DNA from: Deinococcus aerophilus
GTDB lineage: Bacteria; Deinococcota; Deinococci; Deinococcales; Deinococcaceae
Assembly: GCF_014647075.1 (NCBI RefSeq)
Contig: NZ_BMOM01000011.1
Location: 33,795 to 97,794, forward strand
Direction: 5' to 3'
DNA: 64,000 nt
This document shows positions 25,993-38,240 of this stretch, in pieces. How positions within the stretch are numbered: position 1 is the first letter of the stretch; every line of letters begins with the position of its first letter. Under the pieces are notes generated by a model that worked only from the letters and a program-made list of their open reading frames with translations, was not told the DNA's origin and ran no database searches. The position numbers were made by a program, and so were the translations under genes.

Positions 25993-26787
25993 ATGACCGA
26001 CCCCGCTCCCCAAGCCGTCGCCGCTCTGGAACTGTGGGAGGTCTACAAGGCTTTTGGGGGCCAGCCGGCGGTGGCGGGCCTGAGCCTCACGGTCTGTCCC
26101 GGCGAACTGTACGCGCTGCTCGGCCCCAACGGAGCGGGGAAGACCACCACCATCCGCATCGTGGCGGGCCTGACCCGGCCCGACGGCGGCGAGGCCCTGA
26201 TCTACGGACACAGCGTGCAGCGCAACGGGGCGGCGGCCAAACAGGTTCTGGCCTACTTGCCCGATGATCCGCTGCTGTACGGCAAGCTCAGTGCGCCGGA
26301 GTATCTGGAGTTTGTGGCGGGGCTGTGGGGCCTGAGCGCTGCCGAGGCTGCGCCCGAAGCCGAGCGGCTGTTGCGGTGGCTGAATCTGTGGGACCACCGC
26401 ACGCAGCGCACCGAAGGTTTTTCACGCGGAATGAAACAGAAACTGGCGCTGGCCGGAGCGCTGATCCACCGGCCACGCCTGATGCTGCTGGACGAGCCGC
26501 TGACCGGGCTGGACGCGGCGGCCTCGCGTCAGGTCAAAGACGCTCTGCAGGAATACGTGGCGGGCGGCGGCGCAGTGGTGCTGACCACCCACATTCTGGA
26601 GGTGGCCGAGCGGATGGCCGGGCGCATCGGCATCATTGCGGAGGGTCGTCTGGTGACCGAAGGAACCCTGGAAGAGCTGCTGGCGCGCACCGGGACGCAG
26701 ACCCTGGAGGACGCCTTTCTGGCCCTGACCGGGCTGGACGCACCGCCGGCCGAGGCGCTGGATGAGGAAGTTCGGGCGGGTGGGTGA
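25993..26787 (+). CDS. ABC transporter ATP-binding protein
   Basis: Cytoplasmic ATPase of an ABC-2 type exporter, 264 residues. Walker A GPNGAGKTT at 44-52, signature-like EGFSRGMKQKLALAGAL (SRGMK in place of LSGGQ), Walker B LMLLDEPLTGLD and the switch His in VLTTHILEVAE are present. Its C-terminus overlaps the permease start by 26 bases, so the two form one transporter. The ATG has AGAGGAC, with TATATA just upstream. Confidence 0.93.
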   Translation: MTDPAPQAVAALELWEVYKAFGGQPAVAGLSLTVCPGELYALLGPNGAGKTTTIRIVAGLTRPDGGEALIYGHSVQRNGAAAKQVLAYLPDDPLLYGKLSAPEYLEFVAGLWGLSAAEAAPEAERLLRWLNLWDHRTQRTEGFSRGMKQKLALAGALIHRPRLMLLDEPLTGLDAAASRQVKDALQEYVAGGGAVVLTTHILEVAERMAGRIGIIAEGRLVTEGTLEELLARTGTQTLEDAFLALTGLDAPPAEALDEEVRAGG

Positions 26788-28381
26788 AGACCGGACAGGC
26801 CCGCGTGAGGCCGTGAGAACGCCGGAGGAGGCGTCGGCTGCCCGCTGGTCCCTGGCCTCCCGGCCCGGCAGCCTCGCGTGGCTTCTGAAAAAGCAGCTGC
26901 TGTGGCAGTGGCGCAGCCTGAGCAGCGGGCAGCGGCGGTGGCTTTTCATGGTCTTCGTGGTGGTGGTTCTGGGGATGGTGGGTGGCTTCGTTGTCCTGCG
27001 CCCGGTTCTCTCCAGGCTGTCGCTGAACGGCCCGTTGCCGGACGCGGCGCTGGGGCCGGTGTTGCTGGCCCAGACCGTCCTGCTGATGTTGATGCTCTCG
27101 GCGGCGGTGCGGGCGGCGCTGAGCGCCCTGTTCACACGCGGCGATCTGGACCTGCTGCTGCACTCACCGCTTCCAGCGCGCGTCGTGCTGACCTCCCGGG
27201 CGCTGGGGGTGGCCGTGTCGGCGGCCCTCGCCTCGGCGCTGTTCGTCGTGCCGGCGCTGCTGTTGCTGCTGGTGCTGGGGGTGTGGCGCGGTGGGCTGGG
27301 CCTGCCGTTGTGGTGGGTCTGCGCCGCCCTGCTGGCTGCCAGTGCCGGCCTGTGGCTGACCCTGGGACTGGTGCGTGTTCTGGGAGTGCGGCGCACCCGC
27401 ACGGTGTCCTCGGTCTTCGGGGCCCTGTTCGGAGCGGGGCTGTTCCTGGCCATCCAGTGGGGAAGCCTCGGTGGGGACAGGGCCAGCTTCCTGCAAACGG
27501 TGTTCGCAAGTGTTGTGCCGGGTCGGGGAAACTGGCCGGGTCCAGAGGGCCTGCTGTGGTTTGCGGCCCGCGCCGCCTGGCTGGAGCCGTGGCCGACGCT
27601 GGCGCTTTTGGGCCTGTCGGTCACGGTCTTTGGCGGTTCTGTTCTGGTATTGACCCGGCAGTTTACGTACGGCATTCAGGAACTCGCCGCTCCGCCGGGA
27701 GGCCGCCGGCCACGGCCAGCCGCTGCAGACACCGGGCTGCACTTTGCCTCAGGGCCGCGCGCCACGCTGCTCAAGGAATGGCGGCTGATCGGGCGGGATT
27801 CAGAACTGCTGTCGCGCACGCTGTTGCAGCTGGTTTACCTGGTCCCCCTGTTGTTCTCGGTCACCCGGGTGGGAGGACTGCGTGCGGCGGGCGGAACGGG
27901 GGTGGTGCTGCTCACGGCCAGCCTCGCGGCAGCCCTGGCCCACCTCACCCTGAATGCCGAGGACGCGCCGGATCTGCTGCTCAGCGCCCCGCGCCGCCCG
28001 GCGGCCCTGCGGCGCGACAAGTGGCTGGCCGCCGTTTTGCCCACTGCCCTGGTGGGGGCGCTGATTCTGGCGGTACTGACCTGGCAGGGTGCGCTGAGCA
28101 TCCTCCACACGTTCGTTCTGGTGCCGCTGCTGCTGCTGGGCACCGGCGGCACGGCCCTGATGGTGCTGTGGCAACCTCTGCCCACCCGCCGCGCCGACGC
28201 CTTTCAGCGCGGGCACCGTGCCCCGGTGCTGAACACGCTTCTGGCCCTGCTGTTTCAGGCGGGCCTGAGCGCCACCGCCTTCGCCGTCAGCGGCGGCGCG
28301 GTCTGGGGGGTGGCCACCCTGGCGCTGGCGCTGGTAGTGCTGGGGGTGGCCTTCGGGCTGCGGCGCAGCGACGTGCGCTGA
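26762..28381 (+). CDS. ABC exporter permease
   Basis: Polytopic membrane protein of up to 539 residues with about a dozen hydrophobic segments. It resembles the large permeases paired with CcmA/YhaP-like ATPases. It opens with a basic cytosolic region (LLKKQLLWQWRSLSSGQRRW) and is split into two membrane halves by a soluble stretch (about 300-350). The ATG at 26762 overlaps the ATPase gene; a GTG at 26813 is an alternative. Substrate unknown. Convergent with the ankyrin gene 20 bases downstream. Confidence 0.8.
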   Translation: MRKFGRVGEDRTGPREAVRTPEEASAARWSLASRPGSLAWLLKKQLLWQWRSLSSGQRRWLFMVFVVVVLGMVGGFVVLRPVLSRLSLNGPLPDAALGPVLLAQTVLLMLMLSAAVRAALSALFTRGDLDLLLHSPLPARVVLTSRALGVAVSAALASALFVVPALLLLLVLGVWRGGLGLPLWWVCAALLAASAGLWLTLGLVRVLGVRRTRTVSSVFGALFGAGLFLAIQWGSLGGDRASFLQTVFASVVPGRGNWPGPEGLLWFAARAAWLEPWPTLALLGLSVTVFGGSVLVLTRQFTYGIQELAAPPGGRRPRPAAADTGLHFASGPRATLLKEWRLIGRDSELLSRTLLQLVYLVPLLFSVTRVGGLRAAGGTGVVLLTASLAAALAHLTLNAEDAPDLLLSAPRRPAALRRDKWLAAVLPTALVGALILAVLTWQGALSILHTFVLVPLLLLGTGGTALMVLWQPLPTRRADAFQRGHRAPVLNTLLALLFQAGLSATAFAVSGGAVWGVATLALALVVLGVAFGLRRSDVR

Positions 28382-28401
28382 GGGGCGGTTCCGGTTCTGG
28401 G

Positions 28402-29016
28402 TCAGTCCTCTTTGGTGGGGCGGAATGCGGGTGCGGGGGACTGGGCAAGCAGAGCGTCCAGCCGCGCCGCCGTGTCCGCTGCGCCCATCACCCGCGCCGC
28501 GTCGGCGGCCGTGGCCCCGCCCGCGTCACGCACGTGGAGATCGGCTCCCAGCTCGATCAGCCAGTCGAGCATCTCGGTGCGGCCGAACATGGCGGCCATC
28601 ATCAGGGCGGTGCGTCCACCCGGCGCGGCGACGTCCAGACCGGCGCCGCGCTCCACCAGCAGTTCGGCGGTGGTTTGGTCGCCCCGGAACACCGCGCCCA
28701 TCAGCGGGGTCTGGCCCTGGTCGTTCAGAATGTTCGGATCGGCGCCGTGGTCGAGCAGCGTGCGGACGGCGCCGGTGTGGCTGTGGTAGGCGGCGAGCAT
28801 CAGCAGCGTATCGCCGCGCGTGTTCTGCAGGTTCGGGGGCAGGCCGCGCTCCAGCCACTGCGCCAGAAAGGCGGCGTCTCCATTGCGGGCGGCCTCGAAC
28901 GCAGACTGCAGGATGTCCAGCACTTCTGCGTCGGTGGGACCCTGGTCCGGTGTCTGGGCCTGCGGAGACTCGGGGTCATGGGGCGTGGACGGCGCGGATT
29001 CGGAATCGGGCAGCAT
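28402..29016 (-). CDS. Ankyrin-repeat protein
   Basis: 204 residues. After an acidic, Pro-rich N-terminus (1-45) there are about four ankyrin repeats: FEAARNGDAAFLAQWLERGLPPN, GDTLLMLAAYHSHTGAVRTLLDHGADPN, GQTPLMGAVFRGDQTTAELLVERGAGLD and GRTALMMAAMFGRTEMLDWLIELGADLH, then a half repeat. No signal peptide or transmembrane helix. Such small proteins bind partner proteins; no partner is evident. ATG 29016 has CCAAGGAG; longer readings lack a ribosome site. Confidence 0.9.
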   Translation of the reverse strand: MLPDSESAPSTPHDPESPQAQTPDQGPTDAEVLDILQSAFEAARNGDAAFLAQWLERGLPPNLQNTRGDTLLMLAAYHSHTGAVRTLLDHGADPNILNDQGQTPLMGAVFRGDQTTAELLVERGAGLDVAAPGGRTALMMAAMFGRTEMLDWLIELGADLHVRDAGGATAADAARVMGAADTAARLDALLAQSPAPAFRPTKED

Positions 29017-29352
29017 GTTCAAACTCCTTGGAGTGGGCGCAGCGAAAAGCGGAGCGTAACGGTGGGCGACATGGGCACGCTGGCGCACAGTCTGCCGTGG
29101 GGCGTGGCCGTTCGGATTGCCGCCCGGCCAGGGAGTATTCATGAAGCGGAGGGGTCGTGGAGCCACCGCGGCGCGGCGAGGCCAACCCAGTTCATCGTAC
29201 TCAACGGCGGTTCCCGGTGCTGAGGAGGTCCAGCGCCGCCCGGTCACAGCCGGTCAGGCGGTTCCCCGGTGCCGGACGGAAGGGTGCGTGGCCAGGGAAA
29301 TGGCGACGGTGCCTGTATTGGGCGGTCAGCGCTCCTGTTACACTGCCCTGTT
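29017..29352. other. Divergent intergenic region of 336 bases
   Basis: Between the ankyrin gene and the U32 peptidase. It holds TACGCT (minus, around 29055) as a possible ankyrin -10, and TACACT at 29339-29344 eight bases before the peptidase ATG with TTGGGC at 29318-29323 as a poor -35. I see no ORF with family resemblance, hairpin or repeat in the rest. Confidence 0.6.
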
Positions 29353-31914
<2,562 letters not shown>

Positions 31915-31992
31915 CTTCATTAAATCTCCATTCTTGACCGGGATGTTAGATTCCTCCGCGCCCGTTTCTGAGGAGGTCGGTTACGCTGTCCC

Positions 31993-32529
31993 ATGCTTGC
32001 TGACGCGCATCCGGTGAAGGTGGAACGGCACGACACGGCAAACAACTGTCATCACACCAATACGGGGCGGCGCGTCGTCGACACGTACCGGGAAACACCT
32101 GCGGGCCTCTTTGTGGCCCGCGATTTCGTGGGCCACCCGCGCATCCGCCACTGGCAGGCGCATCTGCTGCCCGCCCTGAATCTGGTGGTCTGCCACTACA
32201 GTTTTCACGGCCACCGAGAACACGACTTCTACATCGACGTGGCCCAGATCAGCCGGGAGGGTGCGGTCTGGACGGTGCGCGACCTGTACCTGGATATCGT
32301 GCTGCACGATGGCCTGGGCGCAGAGATTGCTGACACCGACGAGCTGCTGGCCGCCTGGGAGGCAGGCTTTGTGACTCCACGTGAGGTGCAGCGGGCCGTG
32401 GAAGTGGCCCACCAGACCCTTTCGGGGCTGACCCGCGCCCGCTACAGCATGCGCGGCTGGCTGAAAACGCAGGGCGTGGTCGCCGATTGGGCGGGCGACA
32501 CCGAACGGGTGGGCCTGAAGACAGGGTAG
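31993..32529 (+). CDS. DUF402 protein
   Basis: 178 residues of the DUF402/FomD-like group, whose characterised members hydrolyse nucleoside phosphates with divalent metal. Visible conserved parts are FYIDVAQISREG, TVRDLYLDIVLHDGLGAEIADTDELLAAWEAGFVT and VEVAHQTLSGL; the acidic DLYLDI and DTDEL positions would hold metal. The ATG lies five bases after TACGCT (31982-31987), at the short end of the leaderless spacing. Twelve bases separate it from the nucleotidyltransferase gene. Confidence 0.82.
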   Translation: MLADAHPVKVERHDTANNCHHTNTGRRVVDTYRETPAGLFVARDFVGHPRIRHWQAHLLPALNLVVCHYSFHGHREHDFYIDVAQISREGAVWTVRDLYLDIVLHDGLGAEIADTDELLAAWEAGFVTPREVQRAVEVAHQTLSGLTRARYSMRGWLKTQGVVADWAGDTERVGLKTG

Positions 32530-32541
32530 GGGCGTGAGGCA

Positions 32542-33249
32542 GTGATCACCACAGTGGCGCAGACGCGTCTGAAAGCTGCTCTGCCCGCCGCGCTGGAGCG
32601 CATCACGGCCACGCCGGGCGTTTACGCTGCGTTGTGGTGCGGTTCGGCCACGCGGGGAGAGGCCACGCCGTACAGTGACCTGGACTTTCACGCTCTGGTC
32701 ACGGGCGGCTTGCGCTGGCGCAGCAACTTCACGGTGGACGGCGTGCCGGTGGAGGTTTTTCACAATCCTGTCCACAAGGTCCGCGCGATGTTTGCCGAGG
32801 AGGACGCGGCGACGATCACGATGTTTGCGCAGGGCCGTCCTGTCCTGCCGCATCCCGAGCTGGGCGTGTTGATAGACGAGGCCCGCACCCTCTATGCGGC
32901 TGGACCGACGCCCAGGCCGTTGACGGAAGCCCAGCGTTTTCACCTGATTGAAGAGGTGATGGATGGTCGGGGCGTCCTGAATCAGCCCATACATTCTCTG
33001 CTGGCACTGTCAGCGGCAAACCAGGCCGTGGACGTCCTCTACGCCGTCAACGGTTGGTGGGAGGTCAAGCGCGAACGCTGGCCCGCCGACCTCGCCGCCA
33101 GAAGTCCAGAGGTGGCGCACGAGCTCACTGCCGTCCTTGTCGCCACCGACGCGAGATCGCGGCAGGCGGCCCTGGAACGGCTGGTCACCCGCCTGACCGG
33201 CGACCTGAGCTACCGCGACGGCGGCAGCGGGCCCGAACCTGTGGGCTGA
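32542..33249 (+). CDS. Nucleotidyltransferase-domain protein
   Basis: 235 residues of the pol-beta-like fold. LWCGSATRGEATPYSDLDFH at 31-50 is the GS-x(10)-DxD motif (Gly34, Ser35, Asp46, Asp48), followed by a helical C-terminal half as in kanamycin/lincosamide nucleotidyltransferase-type proteins. Substrate unknown; aminoglycoside-type or toxin-antitoxin-type use cannot be told apart. Starts with GTG and has no separate promoter, so it is probably co-transcribed with the DUF402 gene. Confidence 0.82.
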   Translation: MITTVAQTRLKAALPAALERITATPGVYAALWCGSATRGEATPYSDLDFHALVTGGLRWRSNFTVDGVPVEVFHNPVHKVRAMFAEEDAATITMFAQGRPVLPHPELGVLIDEARTLYAAGPTPRPLTEAQRFHLIEEVMDGRGVLNQPIHSLLALSAANQAVDVLYAVNGWWEVKRERWPADLAARSPEVAHELTAVLVATDARSRQAALERLVTRLTGDLSYRDGGSGPEPVG

Positions 33250-33261
33250 AGCTGCGCCGTC

Positions 33262-33279
33262 GTTCTGTTGTGACAGAAC
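33262..33279. repeat. Inverted repeat after the nucleotidyltransferase gene
   Basis: GTTCTGT-TGTG-ACAGAAC, 7-bp arms and a 4-base loop, just before TAAGCT (33285-33290). Either a weak terminator or an operator for the decayed ABC gene. Confidence 0.45.
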
Positions 33280-33311
33280 CCGGCTAAGCTCTGGGCCATC
33301 ATCGGGGCCAG

Positions 33312-33610
33312 ATGATTGAGGTCACCCACCATGGCAAACGTTACGGTGCCCATCAGGCGGTACAGGACCTCAGTTTCACGGTGTCGCCGGGAACGGTCTC
33401 CGGGCTGCTGGGCAGCAACGGGGCAGGGAAGACCACCACCATCCGCCGCCCCACTGCCGGCACCGTGCGTGTGGCGGACTTTGATGTCTGAAAGGAGCCG
33501 CTGCGGGCAAAAGCCGCCTTCGGTTACATTCCGGACCGCCCCTACCTGTGCGGCAAGCTGATGGCCCACGAGCCGGCGTTTATGGGCCTGAGTCTGGCGT
33601 ACTTGGTGCT
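33312..33610 (+). pseudogene. Decayed ABC transporter ATPase
   Basis: Reading from ATG 33312: [20 protein letters not shown], then Walker [13 protein letters not shown], immediately followed by [14 protein letters not shown] where an intact ATPase would have about five to ten more residues, then an in-frame TGA at 33489-33491. The same frame continues KEPLRAKAAFGYIPDRPYL.GKLMAHE, the next conserved block of these ATPases, then degenerates near 33610. The signature motif, Walker B and His switch are gone. It resembles the intact ATPase at 25993 (AYLPDDPLLYGKLSAPE). The end coordinate is approximate. Confidence 0.8.
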
Positions 33611-33686
33611 GGTGCCTGGGGCTGATCGCCCTGGAATCACGCTGGAAGGGGCGACCTTCCCGGCATGGCGCATAATTGCCCCAGCT

Positions 33687-34487
33687 ATGGCGAGAGATCC
33701 CCTGGACCGAGCACAACGCCGCGCCGAACGCCGTGCCCGGCGGGCCGGCGATCCCCTGTCTGCGTTCGGCGGCCTCCTGATCGCCCTGTTCGTGACAGGC
33801 CTGATCTTTGGGAACGCGCTGGTGGGCGTGACCCTGCTGGTGCTGGTCGCGCTGTTTGCGGCGGCGTATTTTGTTTCGGCGCAGGTGCGGGGCGGCCTGT
33901 CCGCCGTGGTCACCGCGCCAGAGTTCAGGCGCAGTTCCGGGCTGGTCATTCCTGTGTTTGTGCTCGCGGGCATCTTTGGCAATGCCCTGCTCATGGTGCT
34001 CGTGCTGCTGATTGCCGCCCTGGCCCTGGCCGCCGCTGCGCTGACGGTCCGTGCCGGTCCGGCCATCCCCCAGGCTGCGCCGGAGGTTCCCGATTCCGCA
34101 GCCGTGCCTGCGCTGCCTGCCCACTCCAGCGGCGAAACCATCTCCGAGATTGACATCCGGGCGCTGTGCCGGGGTCTGCCTCCCGCCGTGGCCGGGCAGG
34201 TGTTTGCCACGGTGGAACACCTGGAGACGGTGGCCGCCGAGGCAAAGAAAAGTGGCGACACCCGCCGCTCCTATGACGCTCGGCAGGGCCTGACGGACTA
34301 CCTGCCCAACACGGTCCATGCCTGGAAGGCCCAGGCCGAGGACCAGCGTGACCTGGGCGAACTGACGCGGGCGCTGGAGCAGGTGCGCGAGATCGCGGGG
34401 GTGGACGACGCGGGCGGCGAGGCCGGGCGGCGGGCTTGGGAAACCCAGCAGCGCTTTCTGGCCTCACGCAAGGGGGAGAAGTCCTAA
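33687..34487 (+). CDS. Conserved membrane protein with cytosolic coiled tail
   Basis: 266 residues, not recognised. A basic N-terminus (RAQRRAERRARRAG) is followed by two pairs of hydrophobic helices (about 25-65 and 85-120), a Pro/Ala linker and a soluble helical domain (about 140-266) with heptad-like Leu/Ala spacing and DTRRSYDARQGLTDYLPNTVHAWKAQAE. The tail YLPNTV resembles helical tails of 5-bromo-4-chloroindolyl phosphate hydrolysis/YceG-like bacterial proteins only vaguely. ATG 33687 lies nine bases after an ATAATT stretch. Confidence 0.7.
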   Translation: MARDPLDRAQRRAERRARRAGDPLSAFGGLLIALFVTGLIFGNALVGVTLLVLVALFAAAYFVSAQVRGGLSAVVTAPEFRRSSGLVIPVFVLAGIFGNALLMVLVLLIAALALAAAALTVRAGPAIPQAAPEVPDSAAVPALPAHSSGETISEIDIRALCRGLPPAVAGQVFATVEHLETVAAEAKKSGDTRRSYDARQGLTDYLPNTVHAWKAQAEDQRDLGELTRALEQVREIAGVDDAGGEAGRRAWETQQRFLASRKGEKS

Positions 34488-34533
34488 TTCGGCGGGCGCA
34501 GGCCCCTGCCTGAGGGAGCGCTGGCCTGGGAGG

Positions 34534-36006
<1,473 letters not shown>

Positions 36007-36099
36007 ACCGCGTCAGTGTAAAGCAGTTTGTGGCGCTGGGAGGTTGCCGTCTGGCTGGGTGTGGGGCGTCGCAAGGGCCTGAACGGCGGGACCCGGACG

Positions 36100-36861
36100 T
36101 TACGCCGGCCGCACCAGCACGCTGTCTCCGGCACGCAGGCCCGTGCGCATCATCACTTCGGTGGGCACGAGCAGGGCGTGAACGACGCTGGATGCGGGTT
36201 TCACCGGCAGGGTATAGACCTGTTCGGTGGCGGCCTTGACCGCAACATGCTGGGGCTGGCGGGCCAGATCTTCCTGCCAGCGCCGGAAGATCACCTCATC
36301 CACCACGACCACGCCGCGGACTTCGCGCGTGACCGTCACGGTCAGGCGGGCCACCCGGGAGCGCCGGGGAGCAATCAGGTTGATCCGGTGCAGCTTGAGC
36401 AGCAGCCGGCTGGCATCCGGGTCCTGCGCCAGTTCCTCCACCGGGCGGTGGGCCTCGATCTGGCGCAGGATGTCCTGCTCCTTCAGACTCCAGCGCATCG
36501 CCGCCACGCGTTCGGGCGAAGTGATGCGTGCCGGGCCGTTGAAGGGAAGGATCTGAACGGGCATGGCGTCCAGGGCCTCCAGGGCCAGCTCGTCAATGTT
36601 CCGGCGCGGTCCAGGGGTGGGATGCGTCAGTCCCTCGTCAAAGTGAAAACGGCCGCACGGGTCGAGCAGCAGCCGGGTCAGGGCCGCCGCGCCGCCGTCC
36701 TCGCCGAATTGCAGGTGAACCACATCTCCCGCTTCCAGCCAGGCCTGAAAGCGTCCGTCCGGGCGGTAGACCCACAGCGCGCCGCTGCGTCCCTGACCGC
36801 TGAGCAGATACAGCAGTTCCAGGAAATCAAAGTGCTCGAGGCTGGCGGTGGATTTGGTCAT
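36100..36861 (-). CDS. DUF4388 (PATAN-like) protein
   Basis: 253 residues. The N-terminal 90 residues (FDFLELLYLLSGQGRSGALWVYRPDGRFQAWLEAGDVVHLQFGEDGGAAALTRLL) match the DUF4388/PATAN domain found in Deinococcus and in bacterial gliding or two-component proteins. A middle helical part (KEQDILRQIEAHRPVEELA) resembles a winged-helix, and the C-terminus (VVHALLVPTEVMMRTGLRAGDSVLVRPA) resembles a small beta-barrel. No enzyme motif. No clear ribosome site; TAGACT at about 36895 may be a -10 giving a short leader. Confidence 0.75.
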   Translation of the reverse strand: MTKSTASLEHFDFLELLYLLSGQGRSGALWVYRPDGRFQAWLEAGDVVHLQFGEDGGAAALTRLLLDPCGRFHFDEGLTHPTPGPRRNIDELALEALDAMPVQILPFNGPARITSPERVAAMRWSLKEQDILRQIEAHRPVEELAQDPDASRLLLKLHRINLIAPRRSRVARLTVTVTREVRGVVVVDEVIFRRWQEDLARQPQHVAVKAATEQVYTLPVKPASSVVHALLVPTEVMMRTGLRAGDSVLVRPA

Positions 36862-36989
36862 GGGGTCTGGGGGGCTGCAAATGCGCCGACGACAGAGTCT
36901 AGCGGTTGGTCTTCTGTTCCGCCTTGTGGTTTTGTCGGGGACCCCCCCATCCCCCCCCGCCGCGCCGTCGCCCCCACTGCGGGGGCGGC

Positions 36990-37532
36990 TCAGCTGCGCA
37001 GCAGGTGTGAAAAACCGGCGTCCTGCAGGGGGGGCAGGTCGTCCAGGCTGCCCAGGCCGAACTCCAGCAGAAAGCGTTCGGTGGTGCCGTACAGCAGTGG
37101 TCCCCCCACGCTGTCCGAGCGGCCCAGCACCTTGACCAGTTCGCGTTCCTGCAGAGTGACCACGGTTCCCGCACTGCCGCCGCGCATGGCCTCGATCTCG
37201 GCGCGGGTCACCGGTTGCCGGTAGGCGATCACGGCCAGCACCTCCAGCGCGGCGCTGCTGAGAGCAGGCAGGGCGGGCGGCGAGAGCAGCGGAGCCAGCC
37301 GGGCGGCCAGGGTGGGCGGCACGATCAGGCGGTACCCTCCCGCAACCGCCTCCATCTCAAAGCCCAGCCCGGCCGCTTCCAGACGGCGGCCAAACTGTTC
37401 GAGTTCCTTCTGCGCCGTCTGCTCGGTCACCCCCAGGACGGAGGCGATCTCTCGCGCCATGACCGGCCGTCCGGCGGCGAGCAGCGCGGCGCCAATCAGC
37501 GCCGGGGTTCCGGGAGCGGCGGGGCCGTTCAT
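36990..37532 (-). CDS. scpB: Segregation and condensation protein B
   Basis: Subunit of the SMC-ScpA-ScpB condensin that organises and segregates the chromosome. The 180 residues hold two winged-helix domains; LIGAALLAAGRPVMAREIASVLGV and LEVLAVIAYRQPVTRAEIEAMRGGSAG are the family blocks. The start overlaps the yrdC stop (ATGA at 37529-37532), so the two are coupled. scpA is not adjacent. Confidence 0.93.
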   Translation of the reverse strand: MNGPAAPGTPALIGAALLAAGRPVMAREIASVLGVTEQTAQKELEQFGRRLEAAGLGFEMEAVAGGYRLIVPPTLAARLAPLLSPPALPALSSAALEVLAVIAYRQPVTRAEIEAMRGGSAGTVVTLQERELVKVLGRSDSVGGPLLYGTTERFLLEFGLGSLDDLPPLQDAGFSHLLRS

Positions 37533-38158
37533 GGGTGTGTGTCCACGCCGGCCGCTTTCAGCGTTGCCCGCAAAAGGGCTTCCCCCACTCCACCTGTCCG
37601 CAGGATGTGGAGTTCGGGCAGCTGAACGACGGTGCTGGCCTGCCCGCCACTGTGCTCCTCCCCGGACGGCAACACGAGGTCAGCCAGCTTCATCTGTGTG
37701 GCCTGGGCCTCACTCAGGGCCGGGGGCTGGCCGCTGGGGTTGCAGCTGGTGGTGACGAGCACGCCGCCCGCCGCACGCAGCAGCGCCAGCGCCAGGGGAT
37801 GGGCGGGCACCCGCAGACCGATCAATCCGCCGGGAGCGAGTGCGTCGGGCACGCCGGGGTGGGCCGGGGTGACCAGCGTCAGCGGGCCGGGCCACAGCGC
37901 CGAGAGGGCTTCTAACGCCGCTGATGGTTGTGCCAGCGTCAGGGCCACCGCCGCGTCCTGGCACGACACCTGCACCGCCTTGTCGGCGGCCCGACCTTTG
38001 AGGGTGTACAGCCGCCGGATGGCCTGCGGGACCTCCGGGTGGGCGGCCAGTCCCCACACCGTCTCGCTGGGGTAGGCCACCACGCCGCCGCCGCGCAGGG
38101 TGGCCACCGCCGCGTCCAGGGCCGGTGATCCGGGTTCGGGAACAGGAGAAAAAGACAT
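37529..38158 (-). CDS. tsaC: Threonylcarbamoyl-AMP synthase (Sua5/YrdC/TsaC)
   Basis: Makes threonylcarbamoyl-AMP for t6A37 modification of ANN-reading tRNAs. 209 residues, the short YrdC-type form. GGVVAYPSETVWGLAAH is the ATP/threonine-site signature; LYTLKGRAADKAVQVSC keeps the KxR pattern of the catalytic pocket (family KxRp), and GLIGLRVPAHPLALALL and TTSCNPSGQPP complete it. First gene of the minus-strand run tsaC-scpB-DUF4388-gatA. TATCTT lies ten bases upstream of the ATG. Confidence 0.92.
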   Translation of the reverse strand: MSFSPVPEPGSPALDAAVATLRGGGVVAYPSETVWGLAAHPEVPQAIRRLYTLKGRAADKAVQVSCQDAAVALTLAQPSAALEALSALWPGPLTLVTPAHPGVPDALAPGGLIGLRVPAHPLALALLRAAGGVLVTTSCNPSGQPPALSEAQATQMKLADLVLPSGEEHSGGQASTVVQLPELHILRTGGVGEALLRATLKAAGVDTHP

Positions 38159-38240
38159 ACGCGATGCAAAGATACGGGGTCAGAGCAGGCGGAGGACTGT
38201 AAGGCCAGCGCAAGAGCGCCGTCACTATACTCCGGCGCAT

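Noticed and set aside
26878..29223. Long plus-strand ORF in another frame across the ABC permease and ankyrin genes
   Set aside because: Ala/Arg/Gly-rich translation with no helices or motifs, conflicting with two well-supported genes.
36970..36986. GCCCCC/GGGGGC hairpin after scpB as a terminator
   Set aside because: Six base pairs only and no T-run on the minus strand; probably incidental G+C symmetry.
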